Assembly (NCBI RefSeq): GCF_033118175.1
Contig: NC_083694.1
Coordinates: forward strand, 32,314,108 to 32,378,107
Length of the DNA stretch: 64,000 nucleotides
Reading direction: 5' to 3'
Source: Dama dama
Lineage: Eukaryota; Chordata; Mammalia; Artiodactyla; Cervidae
The translations under genes and the position numbers were made by a program. Of the stretch, positions 33,488 to 42,641 are shown piece by piece. How positions within the stretch are numbered: the first letter of the stretch is position 1; every line of letters begins with the position of its first letter. The notes under the pieces were generated by a model, which was not told where the DNA came from, made no database searches, and saw nothing but the letters and a program-made list of their open reading frames with translations.

Positions 33488-34744
33488 AGAAGGCAATGGC
33501 AAACCACTTCAGTAGTCTTGCCTTAAGAATTCCATGAACAGTATGAAAAGGCAAAAAGATATGACACTGAACGATGAACTTGCCAGGTCGGTATGTGCCC
33601 AATATAGCAAAAACAATACCCAGTTGTGGATATGACTGGTGATGGAAGTAAAGTCTGATGCTGTAAAGATCAATATTGCATAGGAACCTGGAATCTTAGG
33701 TCCATGAATCAAGGTAAATTGGAAGTCATCAAACAGGAGATGGCAACAGTGAACATTGACATTTTAGGAATCAGTGAACTAAAATGGACTGGAATGGGCG
33801 AATTTAACTCAGATAACCATTATGTCTACTACTGTGGGCAAGAATCCTTTAGAAGAAATGGAGTAGCCATCATAGTCAACAAAAGAGTCCAAAATTCAGT
33901 ACTTGGGTGCAATCTCAAAAACAACAGAATGATCTCTGTTCGTTTCCAAGGCAAACAATTCAATATCACAGTAATCCAAATATATGCCCCAAACAGTAAT
34001 GCTGAAAAAAGGTGAAGTTGAACAGTTCTGTTATGACCTACAAGACCTTCTAAAACTAACACCCGAAAAAGATGCCCTTTTCATTATAGGGGACTGGAAT
34101 GCAAAAGTAGGAAGTCAAGAGATACCTGGAGTAACAGGCAAATTTAGCCTACTTCTGCTTGACTACACTAAAGCTCTTGACTACATGGATCACAACAAAC
34201 TGTGGAAAATTCTGAAAGAGATGGGAATACCAGACCACTTGACCTGCCTCCTGAGAAATCTGTATGCAGGTTAAGAAGCAACAGTTAGAACTGGACATGG
34301 AACAACAGACTGGTTCCAAATAGGAAAAGGAGAACATCAAGGTTGTATATTGTCACCCTGCTTATTCAACTTATATGCAGAGTATATCATATGAAATGTC
34401 AGGCTGGATGAAGCACAAGCTGGAACCAAGATTGCTGGGAGAAATATCAATACCTTCAGATACGCAGATGGCACCACCCTTATGGCAAAAAGCAAAGACG
34501 ACTAAAGAGTCTCTTGATGAAAGTGAAAAAGAATAGTGAAAACGTTGGCTTAAAACTCAACATTCAGGGGGCACTCTTCATCCCCCTTCTGATGTCTATG
34601 TCAGAAGCTCTCTCTGTCCTCTTCTTCCCTTTAATAAAACTTCTACGCAAAAGCTCTTGAGTGATCAAGCCTGGTTCCTGGTCCCGAAGCAAAACCCTCT
34701 TCGGAGATCATGAATCCAACACCATTCACTGGAAGCTATCATCC

Positions 34745-34762
34745 TGGGGGCTTGTCCAGGAT
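34745..34762 (+). promoter_or_regulatory. Retroviral primer-binding site, tRNA-Pro type
   Basis: The 18-mer tgggggcttgtccaggat starts 3 bp after an LTR-like ca end. It differs from the usual proline PBS of gammaretrovirus-like elements at two places, both explainable as CpG decay. Confidence 0.75.
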
Positions 34763-35193
34763 CTTCAGGACAAGGTAAGAACACTCAGAGCTCTAACCTC
34801 TTTGCTTTCTCAGTATACACATTTTCTGCTTTACTTTACTAACTCTAGAGTATGTTTGTGTGAATGAATGACATGCGCTGAGTGAAGCAAGTGATGAGCC
34901 CTGCTTTTCAGTTTCTCAGTGCCCCATAATGGCTGAAGGAAGCCCCCAAAAGGGGAGCCTAGTCAGGGGTTTATATGGACCTGCCAATGCCAAGAGACAC
35001 CCAAGGTCCCTGTGAGGAGAGCGACCAAAAATTGGGTGAAGCGTGTGGACTGAACTTTCCTTTCTGGGTCACCTTTTCTTGGTCTCTTTGGCCATTTCAT
35101 AAATGTGTGGGGAATTAGAACTACTAACCTATCTGTCAGATTGTAGACTTTCAAGGGACTTGTGATCCATGCTGTTCACTTTAATAAAACTCT

Positions 35194-35194
35194 G

Positions 35195-35227
<33 letters not shown>
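35194..35227. repeat. (CA)n microsatellite at the insert's 3' end
   Basis: An uninterrupted (ac) run directly follows 'taataaaactctgct', where a poly(A) tail would be expected. Confidence 0.95.
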
Positions 35228-35230
<3 letters not shown>

Positions 35231-36079
35231 CCTCAACATTCAGAGAACCAAGATCATGGCATCCGGTCCCATCACTTCAGGGCAAATAGATGGGGAAACA
35301 ATGAAAGGAGAGACTTTATTTGGGGGGGCTCCAAAATCACTGCAGATGGTGACTACAGCCACGAAATTAAAAGACACTTGTTCCCTGGAATAAAAGCTAT
35401 GACCAACCTAGACAGCATTAAAAAGCAGACATTACTTTGCCAACAAAGATCTGTCTAGTCAAAGCGATGGTTTTTCCAGTAGTCATGTATGGATGTGAGA
35501 GTTGGACTATAAAGAAAGCTGACACCAAAGAATTGATGCTTTTGAACTGTGATATTGAAGACTTGAGAGTCCCTTGGACTTCAAGGAGATCCAACCAGTC
35601 CATCCTAAAGGAAATCAGTCCTGAAAATTCATTGGAAGGACTGATCCTGAAGCTGAAACTCCAATACTTTGGCCATCTGATGTGAAGAACTGACTCATTG
35701 GAAAAGATGGTTATGATGGGAAAGATTGAGGGCAGGAGGGGAAGGGGACAACAGAGGAAGAGATGGTTGGATGGCATCGCCAACTTGATGGACATGAGTT
35801 TGAAAAAACTCCAGGAGTTGGTGATGGACGGGCGAACCTTGCATGCTGCAGTCCATGAGGTTGCAAAGAGTTGGACACAACTGAGTGACAGAACTGAACT
35901 TGCTTTTTCAAGCCAGGATCTCATCAAATTGATTGCTGCCCTCCAGCCAAAGACTGGGAACCCATGTGAACAAATTTGGACTGATCAGTTCTCTGCAAGG
36001 AGGGAAAGAGCTGCCACAAGGAATGAATGAAGGTGGCATCTCAATAAAGTGTGGATTCTTGGGATTTCGCCTGGACTTG

Positions 36080-36420
36080 TCAAAAAAGCAAGGACAATTC
36101 TATGATTATCTTGATTTTTTATGTGAAAGCAAAAGAAACACAGCAGGAAATGGGAATGTTTAGCCATTTTTGTGGTTTGGAAATGTTCTTGTTTTTGTCT
36201 CTTAGACAGCACTACAGACTAGACTTGTTCTTGTCTTGCTCCATCACAGTCACAGAGTGAGGGGATTCTTTTGTTCTGTGAAGTTATTTATGTTATCTAG
36301 GAGAACTCCAGCTGCTAGAGTCAGGCCAGCTCAGTGACAGCAGTCAGGGGCTCCTTTTTTTTCATCTCAAGGTTCTCATTATATTCAGTTGTTATGTCTC
36401 ATTTTTTTCTTTTAATACAT
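36080..36420. repeat. ERV-like region shared with 26080-26480
   Basis: Shared block order: 'agccatttttgtggtttgg', 'gttcttgtttttgtctc', 'cagtcacagagtg', 'tctaggagaactccagctgc'. No frame remains. Confidence 0.5.
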
Positions 36421-36543
36421 ACCTCCTACTTAAAAAAAAAAATGTCGACTTCTTAAAACCTAGGCCACATGTAGCCCCATTTCTAGACTAATCTGATTAT
36501 TTCTTTAAGATGGCATTTAACTTGTTCCAGTAAATAGGTCTGA

Positions 36544-36725
36544 AGGCTGGAAAGTGAAAGTGAAGGAGTTAGTCGCTCAGTCACAAAAGACTCTGCAACC
36601 CCATGTCCAGGATACTGGAGTGAATAGCCGTTTCCTTTTCCAGGGGATCTTCCTAATCCAGGGACCAAACCCAGGTCTCCTGCATTGCAGGTGGACTCTT
36701 TACCATCTGAGCCACCAAGGAAGCT
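36544..36725 (-). mobile_element. Bov-tA SINE with internal deletion
   Basis: The tail 'gtgaaagtgaaggagttagtcgc' passes to 'caaccccatgtccaggata', so about 30 bp of the middle is lost. The head is intact. Confidence 0.8.
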
Positions 36726-36757
36726 TAATCTCCTAGGAGTTTCCTATTACTTTTGCA

Positions 36758-36968
36758 TGCTAAGTTGCTTCAGTCCTCTCCGACTGTGTATGACCCTATG
36801 GGCAGAAGCCCACCAGGCTCCTCTATGAGATTTCCTAGGCAGGAATACCAGAGTGGGTTGCCATGCTGTCCTCCAGTTGGTCTTCCCGACCTAAGGATCG
36901 AACCTGTGCCTCACATCTACCTGCATTGGCAAGAAGTTTCTTTACTATTAGCACCACCTGGGAAGCCC
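36758..36968 (-). mobile_element. Bov-tA SINE
   Basis: Full length, diverged, second of three in a row. Confidence 0.85.
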
Positions 36969-36983
36969 CCTAATTACATCTGT

Positions 36984-37185
36984 TGTGTTAGTAGCTCAGC
37001 TGTGTCTGACTCTTTGTGACCCCATGGACTGTAGCCTGCCAGTCTCCTCACATGGAGTTCTCCAGGCAAGAATACTGGAGTGGGTTGCCAAGCCCTTCTC
37101 CAGGGGATCTTCCCGACCCAGGATCAACCTGGGTCTCCCGCGCTGCAGGCAGATTCTTTGCCATTTGAGCCACCCAGGAAGCCTT
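36984..37185 (-). mobile_element. Bov-tA SINE
   Basis: Full length, third of three in a row, only about 15 bp from the previous copy. Confidence 0.85.
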
Positions 37186-37311
37186 GAGTCCATGACAAAT
37201 TAGTCAACTCCCTGTTCTTATTTTCCACAGTGATTTCTATTGATGGATGTTTAATATGTATGAGGGTCTTTCTAGGCATCATCTGGACCACTAAGCTAAA
37301 GTAGCTATCAG

Positions 37312-37590
37312 GGATTTCCTGGTGTCTCAGTGGTAAATGTGCCTGACAGTGCAGGGGATGCAAGTTCCATCCTTGATCCTGATGTCACATGCCGCAGAGC
37401 AACTAAGCCCGTGTGCCACAGCTACTGAAGCCCACGCAATCCTAGAGCACACCCCTGTTCCACAACAGGGGAAGGCACCACAGTGAGAAGCCCGCACACT
37501 GCAACTAGAGTGTAGCCCTCGCTCACTGCAATTAGAGAAAGCCCAGGCACAGCATCAAAGACCTAGCACACCAAAAATAAATTTTAGAAA
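37312..37590 (+). mobile_element. CHR-type SINE
   Basis: Head 'gggatttcctggtgtctcag', body 'cagagcaactaagcccgtg', tail 'caccaaaaataaatttta'. Confidence 0.85.
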
Positions 37591-37814
37591 ACATACAGGG
37601 AAGAGCATGGGCAAAAGGCAGAAGGAGAGTGAAGCTAGCATATTTGGGAACAGAAAGGAGCTGGGAGAAATATGAGGTGAGCCTAGAGAGGCAGGAAGGA
37701 AAGGTTACCCAGGCTAAAAGTCACGGTAAGAATTTGGGACTTTCTTCTGAGAGCAATGGAGAATCAAGTAAATGACATCATACAGTAGGCTTTTTTGAAA
37801 TTTTTGTATTTTGT
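37591..37814. other. Intergenic, nothing recognised
   Basis: Purine-rich short spacer. Confidence 0.4.
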
Positions 37815-37944
37815 TAAAAAAAAAAAAAAACAACTTGGCATCAATGCATGGTGCGGCCGCATGCAGGGCCTTAGTTCCCTAACCTGGGATCGAACCTACA
37901 GAGAAAACACAGAGTTCTAACCACTGGATCACCAGGAAAGACCC
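37815..37944 (-). mobile_element. Short tRNA-derived SINE
   Basis: A poly(A)-like run (37815-37830), 'gccttagttccctaacctgg' and the reversed head 'ccactggatcaccaggaaag'. Confidence 0.7.
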
Positions 37945-38297
37945 ACACTTTGCAGAATCCTCTGACTTTTATAATCTTCAGTTCTCTGTAAGGGTTCACT
38001 TTGTGACCCTTACCTGAGCATTGGTCAGTAGAATTGCTACCCGTCTTCTCTAGTCTCCACAGCCCCTCACCTAAGGTTTAGTCTCAGCGTAATAGCACAG
38101 CTCAAAGACACACTTCTTACTTTAAATCACTGAAGAAAGTGTAGTTTATTGAAAGCTCTTCTGGGATGAAGAGGGCTTACTATATCACAGCAGAAATGTA
38201 ATTATCTTTTAATATTCACCTCCTGACTCCAAAGTTCTACAGACAATGGCCCAAGTACTTTCCTCATAAAAAATGAAAGACCTCCACCTCTCTCCTT

Positions 38298-38416
38298 TGA
38301 AGAAGGAAATGTCAACTCACTCCAGTATTCTTGCCTGGAAAATTCCGTGGGCAGAGGAACCTGGAGGGCTACAGCCCATGGGGTCGCAAAGAGTCGGCCA
38401 TGATTGAGCACGTCAG
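38298..38416 (+). mobile_element. Bov-A/Bov-tA SINE, head missing, 13-bp TSD
   Basis: Direct repeats cacctctctcctt at 38285-38297 and 38417-38429 define the insertion exactly. Confidence 0.9.
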
Positions 38417-38679
38417 CACCTCTCTCCTTAACACCCCATCCTCTCACCACCCCCCATCACACATTTCAGTTTTTTTCTGCAATCTTTATTTTTCATTTTA
38501 ATGGAGAAATAGTCTTGTCATCTTGTGACTTAATCTTTGTCCTTTTGAATGTTTAGGAAAAATGGGAGAAAGGACAAAAATGCTGGGGAAGACAGCAATA
38601 ACTTTGGGGTTGCTCGGGACAATACTTTAATTTTAAATTAGAGCCTGTATGGCCATTAGTTTTTAAAGTAAACATAAGA

Positions 38680-38990
38680 CTTCCCTGGTGGTGCAGTGGA
38701 TAGGAATCTGCCTGCCAATGCAGTGGACATGGGTTCAATCCCTAATCCAGGAAGATCCCACATGCCAAGGAGTAACTGAAACCCATGGGCCCATGAGCCA
38801 CAACTACTGAGCCCGAGAGCCACAGCTGATAAAGCCCATGTACCTAAAGCCCGTGCTCCACAGCAGGGGAAGGAAGCCACCACAATCAGAAACCCGAGCA
38901 CCGCAAGGAAGAGTAACCCCTGCTCCCCACAACTAGAGAAAGCCCATACGCAGCAACGAAGACCCAGCACAACCAGAAATATATAAACAC
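38680..38990 (+). mobile_element. CHR-type SINE just downstream of BECN2
   Basis: Near full length, from 'agacttccctggtggtgcag' to 'cagcacaaccagaaatata'. Its end lies about 90 bp beyond the BECN2 stop codon, in antisense to the gene, so it may fall within the 3' UTR. Confidence 0.85.
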
Positions 38991-39080
38991 AGATGCTTCA
39001 GTTTTAAATTTTATCTGATAACATTTTCACAAATAAACTATATTAAAATCAAAAAAATCATCTCCCCTTTGTAGAATAAG

Positions 39081-40376
39081 TTATTTTCGACCATACCTTA
39101 AGGAAACCCAAGTGAGACTACACTTAAAATTTATAAGCATGAGCTTGAGTGCCTTTGTCCAGTCCTCCTCCGTGTTCAAGTGGGTTCTGATGGGATAGAA
39201 TCCACTGCTGCTTCCAGGGTCTTCCATCAGGCCTTTCTTCACATGAATCTTGTAGGGCAAACAGAGACCCGACTCATCCTTCTCAGCTGCTTCCTTGAAC
39301 TGCTGCATGCAGTCCAGGAAAGCCATCATAGCCTGATCAAATTTGTTGTGTAAGAAAACATTCTGCTTCCCACTAGAGTACAACGGCAACTCGGCACAGT
39401 CATCTGTTAAAGATCTCAGATAGGAATGGTTTCCGCAGGGGATGAGTCGGTACCTCTGAAACTCCAGTCCAATGGTATTGGCCAGGGCAAGAAGCAGCAA
39501 GGCTGTCTGTCCCCAGGCCGCACTGATCTCACTCCAGCACACAGGGACAGTGGGGATGCGGCCCAATCTGAAGTTATTGATGATGGTTAAGGGGCCGTCA
39601 TGCCAGATCTCAAAGGTGGCATTAAAGACGTCGGTTTTCTCCAACTTGTTCCACTGGATCTGGGCATACCGTAGTCGCATCTCCACACTGCTCAGCTCCT
39701 CACTTAGTTCTAATTGTTGCCATTTCAGCTTACTGTAGTCCTTCCAGTACTGCTTTTCCTGCTGCTCCAGCATCTTAGTCTCTGCCTGGGCTGCCTCGAG
39801 ATCAGCTGCTACACTTTCTTGGTTCTTCTCCACCTCTGCCACTTCTTGGTGTAGCTTTGCTTCCTCCAGCTCCAGGCCCTTCAGCTTCCTCTGCAGCAAC
39901 TCCCTCTCATCCTCACTCATCCACTCCCTGGTCTCCAAACAGCATTTGTAGTTCTGAACGTCAGATTCTGTGATGGCGAGTTCAATGTCCAGTGCCCCTA
40001 AAAGATAGTCAGTACAGTCCATACACAATGGGTGGTCCACCTCTGTTTCACCAGAGAGTATGTCAAAACTGTCCCTAATAGTCTTCTGGATGCTGTCGAG
40101 ACTCCTCCGGGGCTCCAACCTCCCAAGCAGGGTGAAGTTGGAATAGTCCCAGGATGTCCCACTACTGGGTGGGTGAGGAGTCCTGCAAAAGGCACCATCC
40201 TGTAGATTTTCAAAGTTTGCCTCCTCCTTGGAGGGAGGACCTCCCTCCTGTGTTTCTCTTGTGTCTCCCTGAGCTGAGATGAACATCAAAGCTTTAGGTT
40301 CCTGGGAGGCCTCCATGGTGTGATTCAGTTTCAGGGGCTGGCTGCAGCGCTGGCAAAGAAAGCAAAGGTGGGACAT
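39081..40376 (-). CDS. BECN2: Beclin 2, autophagy protein (intronless)
   Basis: An uninterrupted 431-codon frame with clear Beclin family sequence. In Beclin proteins the coiled coil and C-terminal ECD/BARA domain assemble the class III PI3-kinase (VPS34) complexes. Beclin 2 is reported to act in autophagy and in lysosomal degradation of some GPCRs. Visible parts: CFLCQRC (residues 5-11) and CMDC (118-121), the two cysteine pairs; a BH3-like segment about 90-117 ending FDILSG and VDHPLC; a Gln/Glu/Lys-rich coiled coil about 142-240; the ECD/BARA domain about 245-431, with FNATFEIWHDG, INNFRLGR, WSEISAAWGQ and RYRLIPCGNHSYL. I chose the ATG at 40376-40374 because it gives the MSHLCFLCQRC start and has accACCatg context. 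An upstream in-frame TTG at 40397 is not needed. As I recall, the human protein is also 431 residues. Relative to Beclin 1 the BH3 Gly is Arg (R101) and the aromatic finger reads VFL. A possible AATAAA lies about 590 nt downstream (38490-38485, minus). Retrocopy origin is inferred from the lack of introns. Confidence 0.95.
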   Translation of the reverse strand: MSHLCFLCQRCSQPLKLNHTMEASQEPKALMFISAQGDTRETQEGGPPSKEEANFENLQDGAFCRTPHPPSSGTSWDYSNFTLLGRLEPRRSLDSIQKTIRDSFDILSGETEVDHPLCMDCTDYLLGALDIELAITESDVQNYKCCLETREWMSEDERELLQRKLKGLELEEAKLHQEVAEVEKNQESVAADLEAAQAETKMLEQQEKQYWKDYSKLKWQQLELSEELSSVEMRLRYAQIQWNKLEKTDVFNATFEIWHDGPLTIINNFRLGRIPTVPVCWSEISAAWGQTALLLLALANTIGLEFQRYRLIPCGNHSYLRSLTDDCAELPLYSSGKQNVFLHNKFDQAMMAFLDCMQQFKEAAEKDESGLCLPYKIHVKKGLMEDPGSSSGFYPIRTHLNTEEDWTKALKLMLINFKCSLTWVSLRYGRK

Positions 40377-40435
40377 GGTGGAGGTCTTGACTCTCAACTG
40401 GACACTGCTTCCTCTGGGTCACCAGTTAGTTAACC

Positions 40436-40442
40436 ATTTATA
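40436..40442 (-). promoter_or_regulatory. TATA-like box upstream of BECN2
   Basis: The minus strand reads ggtataaatgg, with TATAAAT ending 60 bp before the chosen ATG. That would place transcription start about 30 bp upstream of the ATG. Only position and motif support it. Confidence 0.35.
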
Positions 40443-40499
40443 CCTTTTAGAACTCCTTCTAAAATGCATATCTCATCTTGTCACTCTCCTTAAAACCTT

Positions 40500-40930
40500 A
40501 CAATAGTACCCTCCCTAAATACTTTTAGACCTCCCTTACCTCCTTATAGGCTTCCACCCTTAGAAAGAATAATCTTTCTAAAACTAAAATCTGGTCATGG
40601 GCACGTCCCTTCTCAAAATGTTTAATGCCCTCATCTTACCTTAATATAAAGTCTAAACATCTTAACCTGACATCAAGGCCTCTGCCCATCTTTACAACTT
40701 TTTCACATTTCCTGCCGCCGTCACTGTGGGCTCCTGCATAACTGAATTTCAGCTCTTCCAACATTTCTTATTGTTCCCGCTGACTGGAACACTCTTCCTT
40801 TCCCTCTTTACCTGGATAACTTCTACCCATCCTTTGGGTTAGATGTCATTTCTTCCAGAAAGCCTTCCCTGACTACCAAATTTGGGTTTTCTATTCTGAT
40901 GACACACTTCACATTCTTTATCTCATAGTA
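40500..40930. repeat. Ancient LINE 3'-end-like repeat, BECN2 upstream flank
   Basis: Order of blocks: 'acatcaaggcctctgccca', 'gactggaacactcttcc', 'tacccatcctttgggttag', 'ccagaaagccttccctgac'. This matches old L1ME/L2-type tails. It lies within 550 bp upstream of the gene. Confidence 0.5.
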
Positions 40931-41011
40931 ATGTAATGGGCATACATGAAAACTTCATTAATATTTGTTTAATTAACAAATCACATCAAATAAAGTAGTT
41001 TGGGGTGGGGG

Positions 41012-41193
41012 TTACTCTTGCAACCCCATGGACTGTAGCCTGCCAAGCTCCTCTGTCCATGGGATTTTCCAGGCAAGATTACTGGAGAGGGTTTCCATTG
41101 CCTTCTCCAGGGGATCTTCCCAACCCAGGAATCGAATTCAGGTCTCCTGCACTGCAGGCAAAGTCTTTACCAACTGAGCTATAAGAGAAGCCC
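41012..41193 (-). mobile_element. Bov-tA SINE, tail truncated
   Basis: It starts within the tail monomer ('cttgcaaccccatgg') and runs to the reversed head 'gctataagagaagccc'. Confidence 0.85.
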
Positions 41194-41362
41194 ACATCTA
41201 CTGAAGCCTGAGTACTCTAGAGCCCATGCTCCACAACAAGAGAAGTCACTGCAATGAGAAGCCCACACATTGCAACTAGAGAGTAGGCCCCACCCACTGC
41301 AACTAAAGGAAGCCTGCATGCAGCAACGAAGACTCAATGCAACCAAAAATAAATAAATATTT
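41194..41362 (+). mobile_element. CHR SINE 3' half
   Basis: It begins mid-body ('acatctactgaagcctgag') where the preceding minus-strand SINE ends, and closes with 'ccaaaaataaataaata'. The Bov-tA may have inserted into a longer CHR copy. Confidence 0.8.
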
Positions 41363-41473
41363 TTTTAAAAAGTTATTAGAAACTGGCTGAAAAGCACTTT
41401 TCTACTTGTTAGATGGGATGCTGCCTAATTCATGAATCATTTAATAAAGTCAATTAAAAAATAAGAAAATAGT

Positions 41474-41795
41474 GGGACTTCCCTGGTGGCCCACCAGTTA
41501 AGAATCCACCTGCCAATGCAGGGACACTGGTTCAGTCCTTGGTTCACAAAGATCCCACATGATGTGGAACAACTAAGCCCTTTGGCCACAACTACTGAAT
41601 CTGCCCTCTTGAGGCCACAAGCTACAACTATTGAAGCCTGTTCGCCTAGAGACCGTGCTCCACAACAAGAGAAGCCATCACAATGAGAAGCCTGCATGGT
41701 GCAACTAGGGAGTAGCCCCCAGTCGCTGCAACTAGAGAAAGCCTGCGTGCAGCAAGGAAGACCTGGCACAGCCAAAAAGAAACAAACAAACAAAC
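41474..41795 (+). mobile_element. CHR-type SINE
   Basis: Full length from gggacttccctggtggccc to '(aaac)n' at about 41784-41798. Confidence 0.85.
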
Positions 41796-42139
41796 AAAGT
41801 CAATGAAAAGAATAGAAAGCAAACTGGCTGGAAGGTTGTTCGTTTTCCCAAAGACTTAAAATGTCCCAGGACTCTCAGATGGGCTCAAAATCCAAGGCCA
41901 TCTCATTGTTAATTAGGAAAAAAAAATTCACAGCTCAGAAATGCCACCCAAATATGCCTCTGTAATTGCGCACCTTCTTTCCTTAGTACAGCTGTGAGTT
42001 AAGTGCTCAGTAAACCATTGAAAATTTCCATGCCATCAATCCTCAGAAGAGCTCAAAGGGACTGTAACTCCACCATCTGCCACTCCCTACTCATTTCTAA
42101 TACCATCACCAGGGAGGGGGACATTTTCCCCTACCCCTC

Positions 42140-42480
42140 ATGAGTACTGGTGTCTGGACTAATAATTAAATTACACAAGATAGTTTAACAGGAGAAACAG
42201 ATTTTAATTTGTGCACACACAGATCCATAGAAATGGGACCTAAGAAGTAGCCAAAGCAGACTGCTTTTAAACTTTTTAGACAAAGAAATAATACATTTGT
42301 GAGGAATTGACAGGTATTGACCAGACAAAGAAACACTTTTTAGGTGCTCAGTTAGTGAAGAATCTAAACAGAGTTTTGGCTAGTAAATTTTTAAAAGTAG
42401 CAACGTTTGTGTGTACAGGCTTCTCAGCCCAGTTTCCATATCTCTGACAATAAGGGTATTTTACTTTCAGATGTAGGCAG
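42140..42480 (-). mobile_element. ERV LTR-like element
   Basis: Reverse-complement match to the element at 63501-64000. Shared blocks include 'ggactaataattaaatta', 'aacaggagaaa', 'aatttgtgcac', 'aatgggacct' and 'ttagtgaagaatctaaa'. Confidence 0.65.
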
Positions 42481-42486
42481 TATTTA

Positions 42487-42641
42487 CAGTGGCTTCTTGT
42501 TGTGCAGCACAGGCTCTAGGGCTTTTGGGCTCAGCAGCTGTGAAGTGTAGGCTTAGTGGAATCTTCTCAGACCCAGGGGTCGAATCTGTGTCCCCTGCAT
42601 TGGCAGGCAGATTCTTAACCATTGGACCACCAGGGAAGTCC
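42487..42641 (-). mobile_element. CHR SINE 5' half
   Basis: Reversed head 'ccattggaccaccagggaag' and part of the body; the tail half is missing. Confidence 0.75.

Larger units (their letters stand above)
34568..35231 (+). mobile_element. ERV1-derived insert (LTR R/U5, PBS, leader) in BovB
   Basis: The 664-bp insert is bracketed by ctcaacattcag (34556-34567 and 35232-35243). It opens with ggggcactcttcatc, inside an LTR rather than at a tg terminus. It then has aataaa at 34633-34638, a U5-like part ending ca at 34740-34741, a tRNA-Pro-type primer-binding site, and a splice-donor-like aaggtaaga with gt at 34775-34776. No gag, pol or env frame is present. It ends with a second aataaa (35183-35188) and a (ca)n tract. 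A 12-bp duplication is too long for retroviral integration, which points to LINE-mediated insertion of an RNA started in the LTR. Confidence 0.7.
32606..35905 (+). mobile_element. BovB LINE with 5' UTR, internal deletion and nested inserts
   Basis: It begins in the BovB 5' UTR (aagaaagttctaggacccac). It continues through the endonuclease N-terminus (33704-34015, 'IDILGISELKWTGMG'). A -1/+1 type frameshift precedes the GDWNAKVG endonuclease motif at about 34092-34115. At about 34150 the endonuclease joins directly to the RT motif-A region ('LDYTKALDYMDHNKLW') in the same frame, so roughly 1.3 kb of the coding region is deleted. The RT catalytic box reads YADG at 34461-34472. The tail ends 'gacagaactgaact'. 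It contains a Bov-tA and an ERV-derived insert. Confidence 0.9.

Noticed and set aside
33129..33602. 157-codon minus-strand frame
   Set aside because: Antisense of the BovB 5' region and its nested Bov-tA SINE.
34568..35231. Complete or active endogenous retrovirus
   Set aside because: The insert is only 664 bp, has no gag, pol or env frame, and the flanking duplication has the wrong length for integrase.
36544..37185. CRISPR-like repeat array
   Set aside because: The repeats are 180-210-bp diverged SINEs with irregular spacing in a mammalian genome.
40377..40397. Longer Beclin 2 start at an in-frame TTG, adding seven residues
   Set aside because: TTG is not a normal start. The ATG at 40376 gives the MSxxxFLCQRC start typical of BECN2 as I recall it, and has better context.
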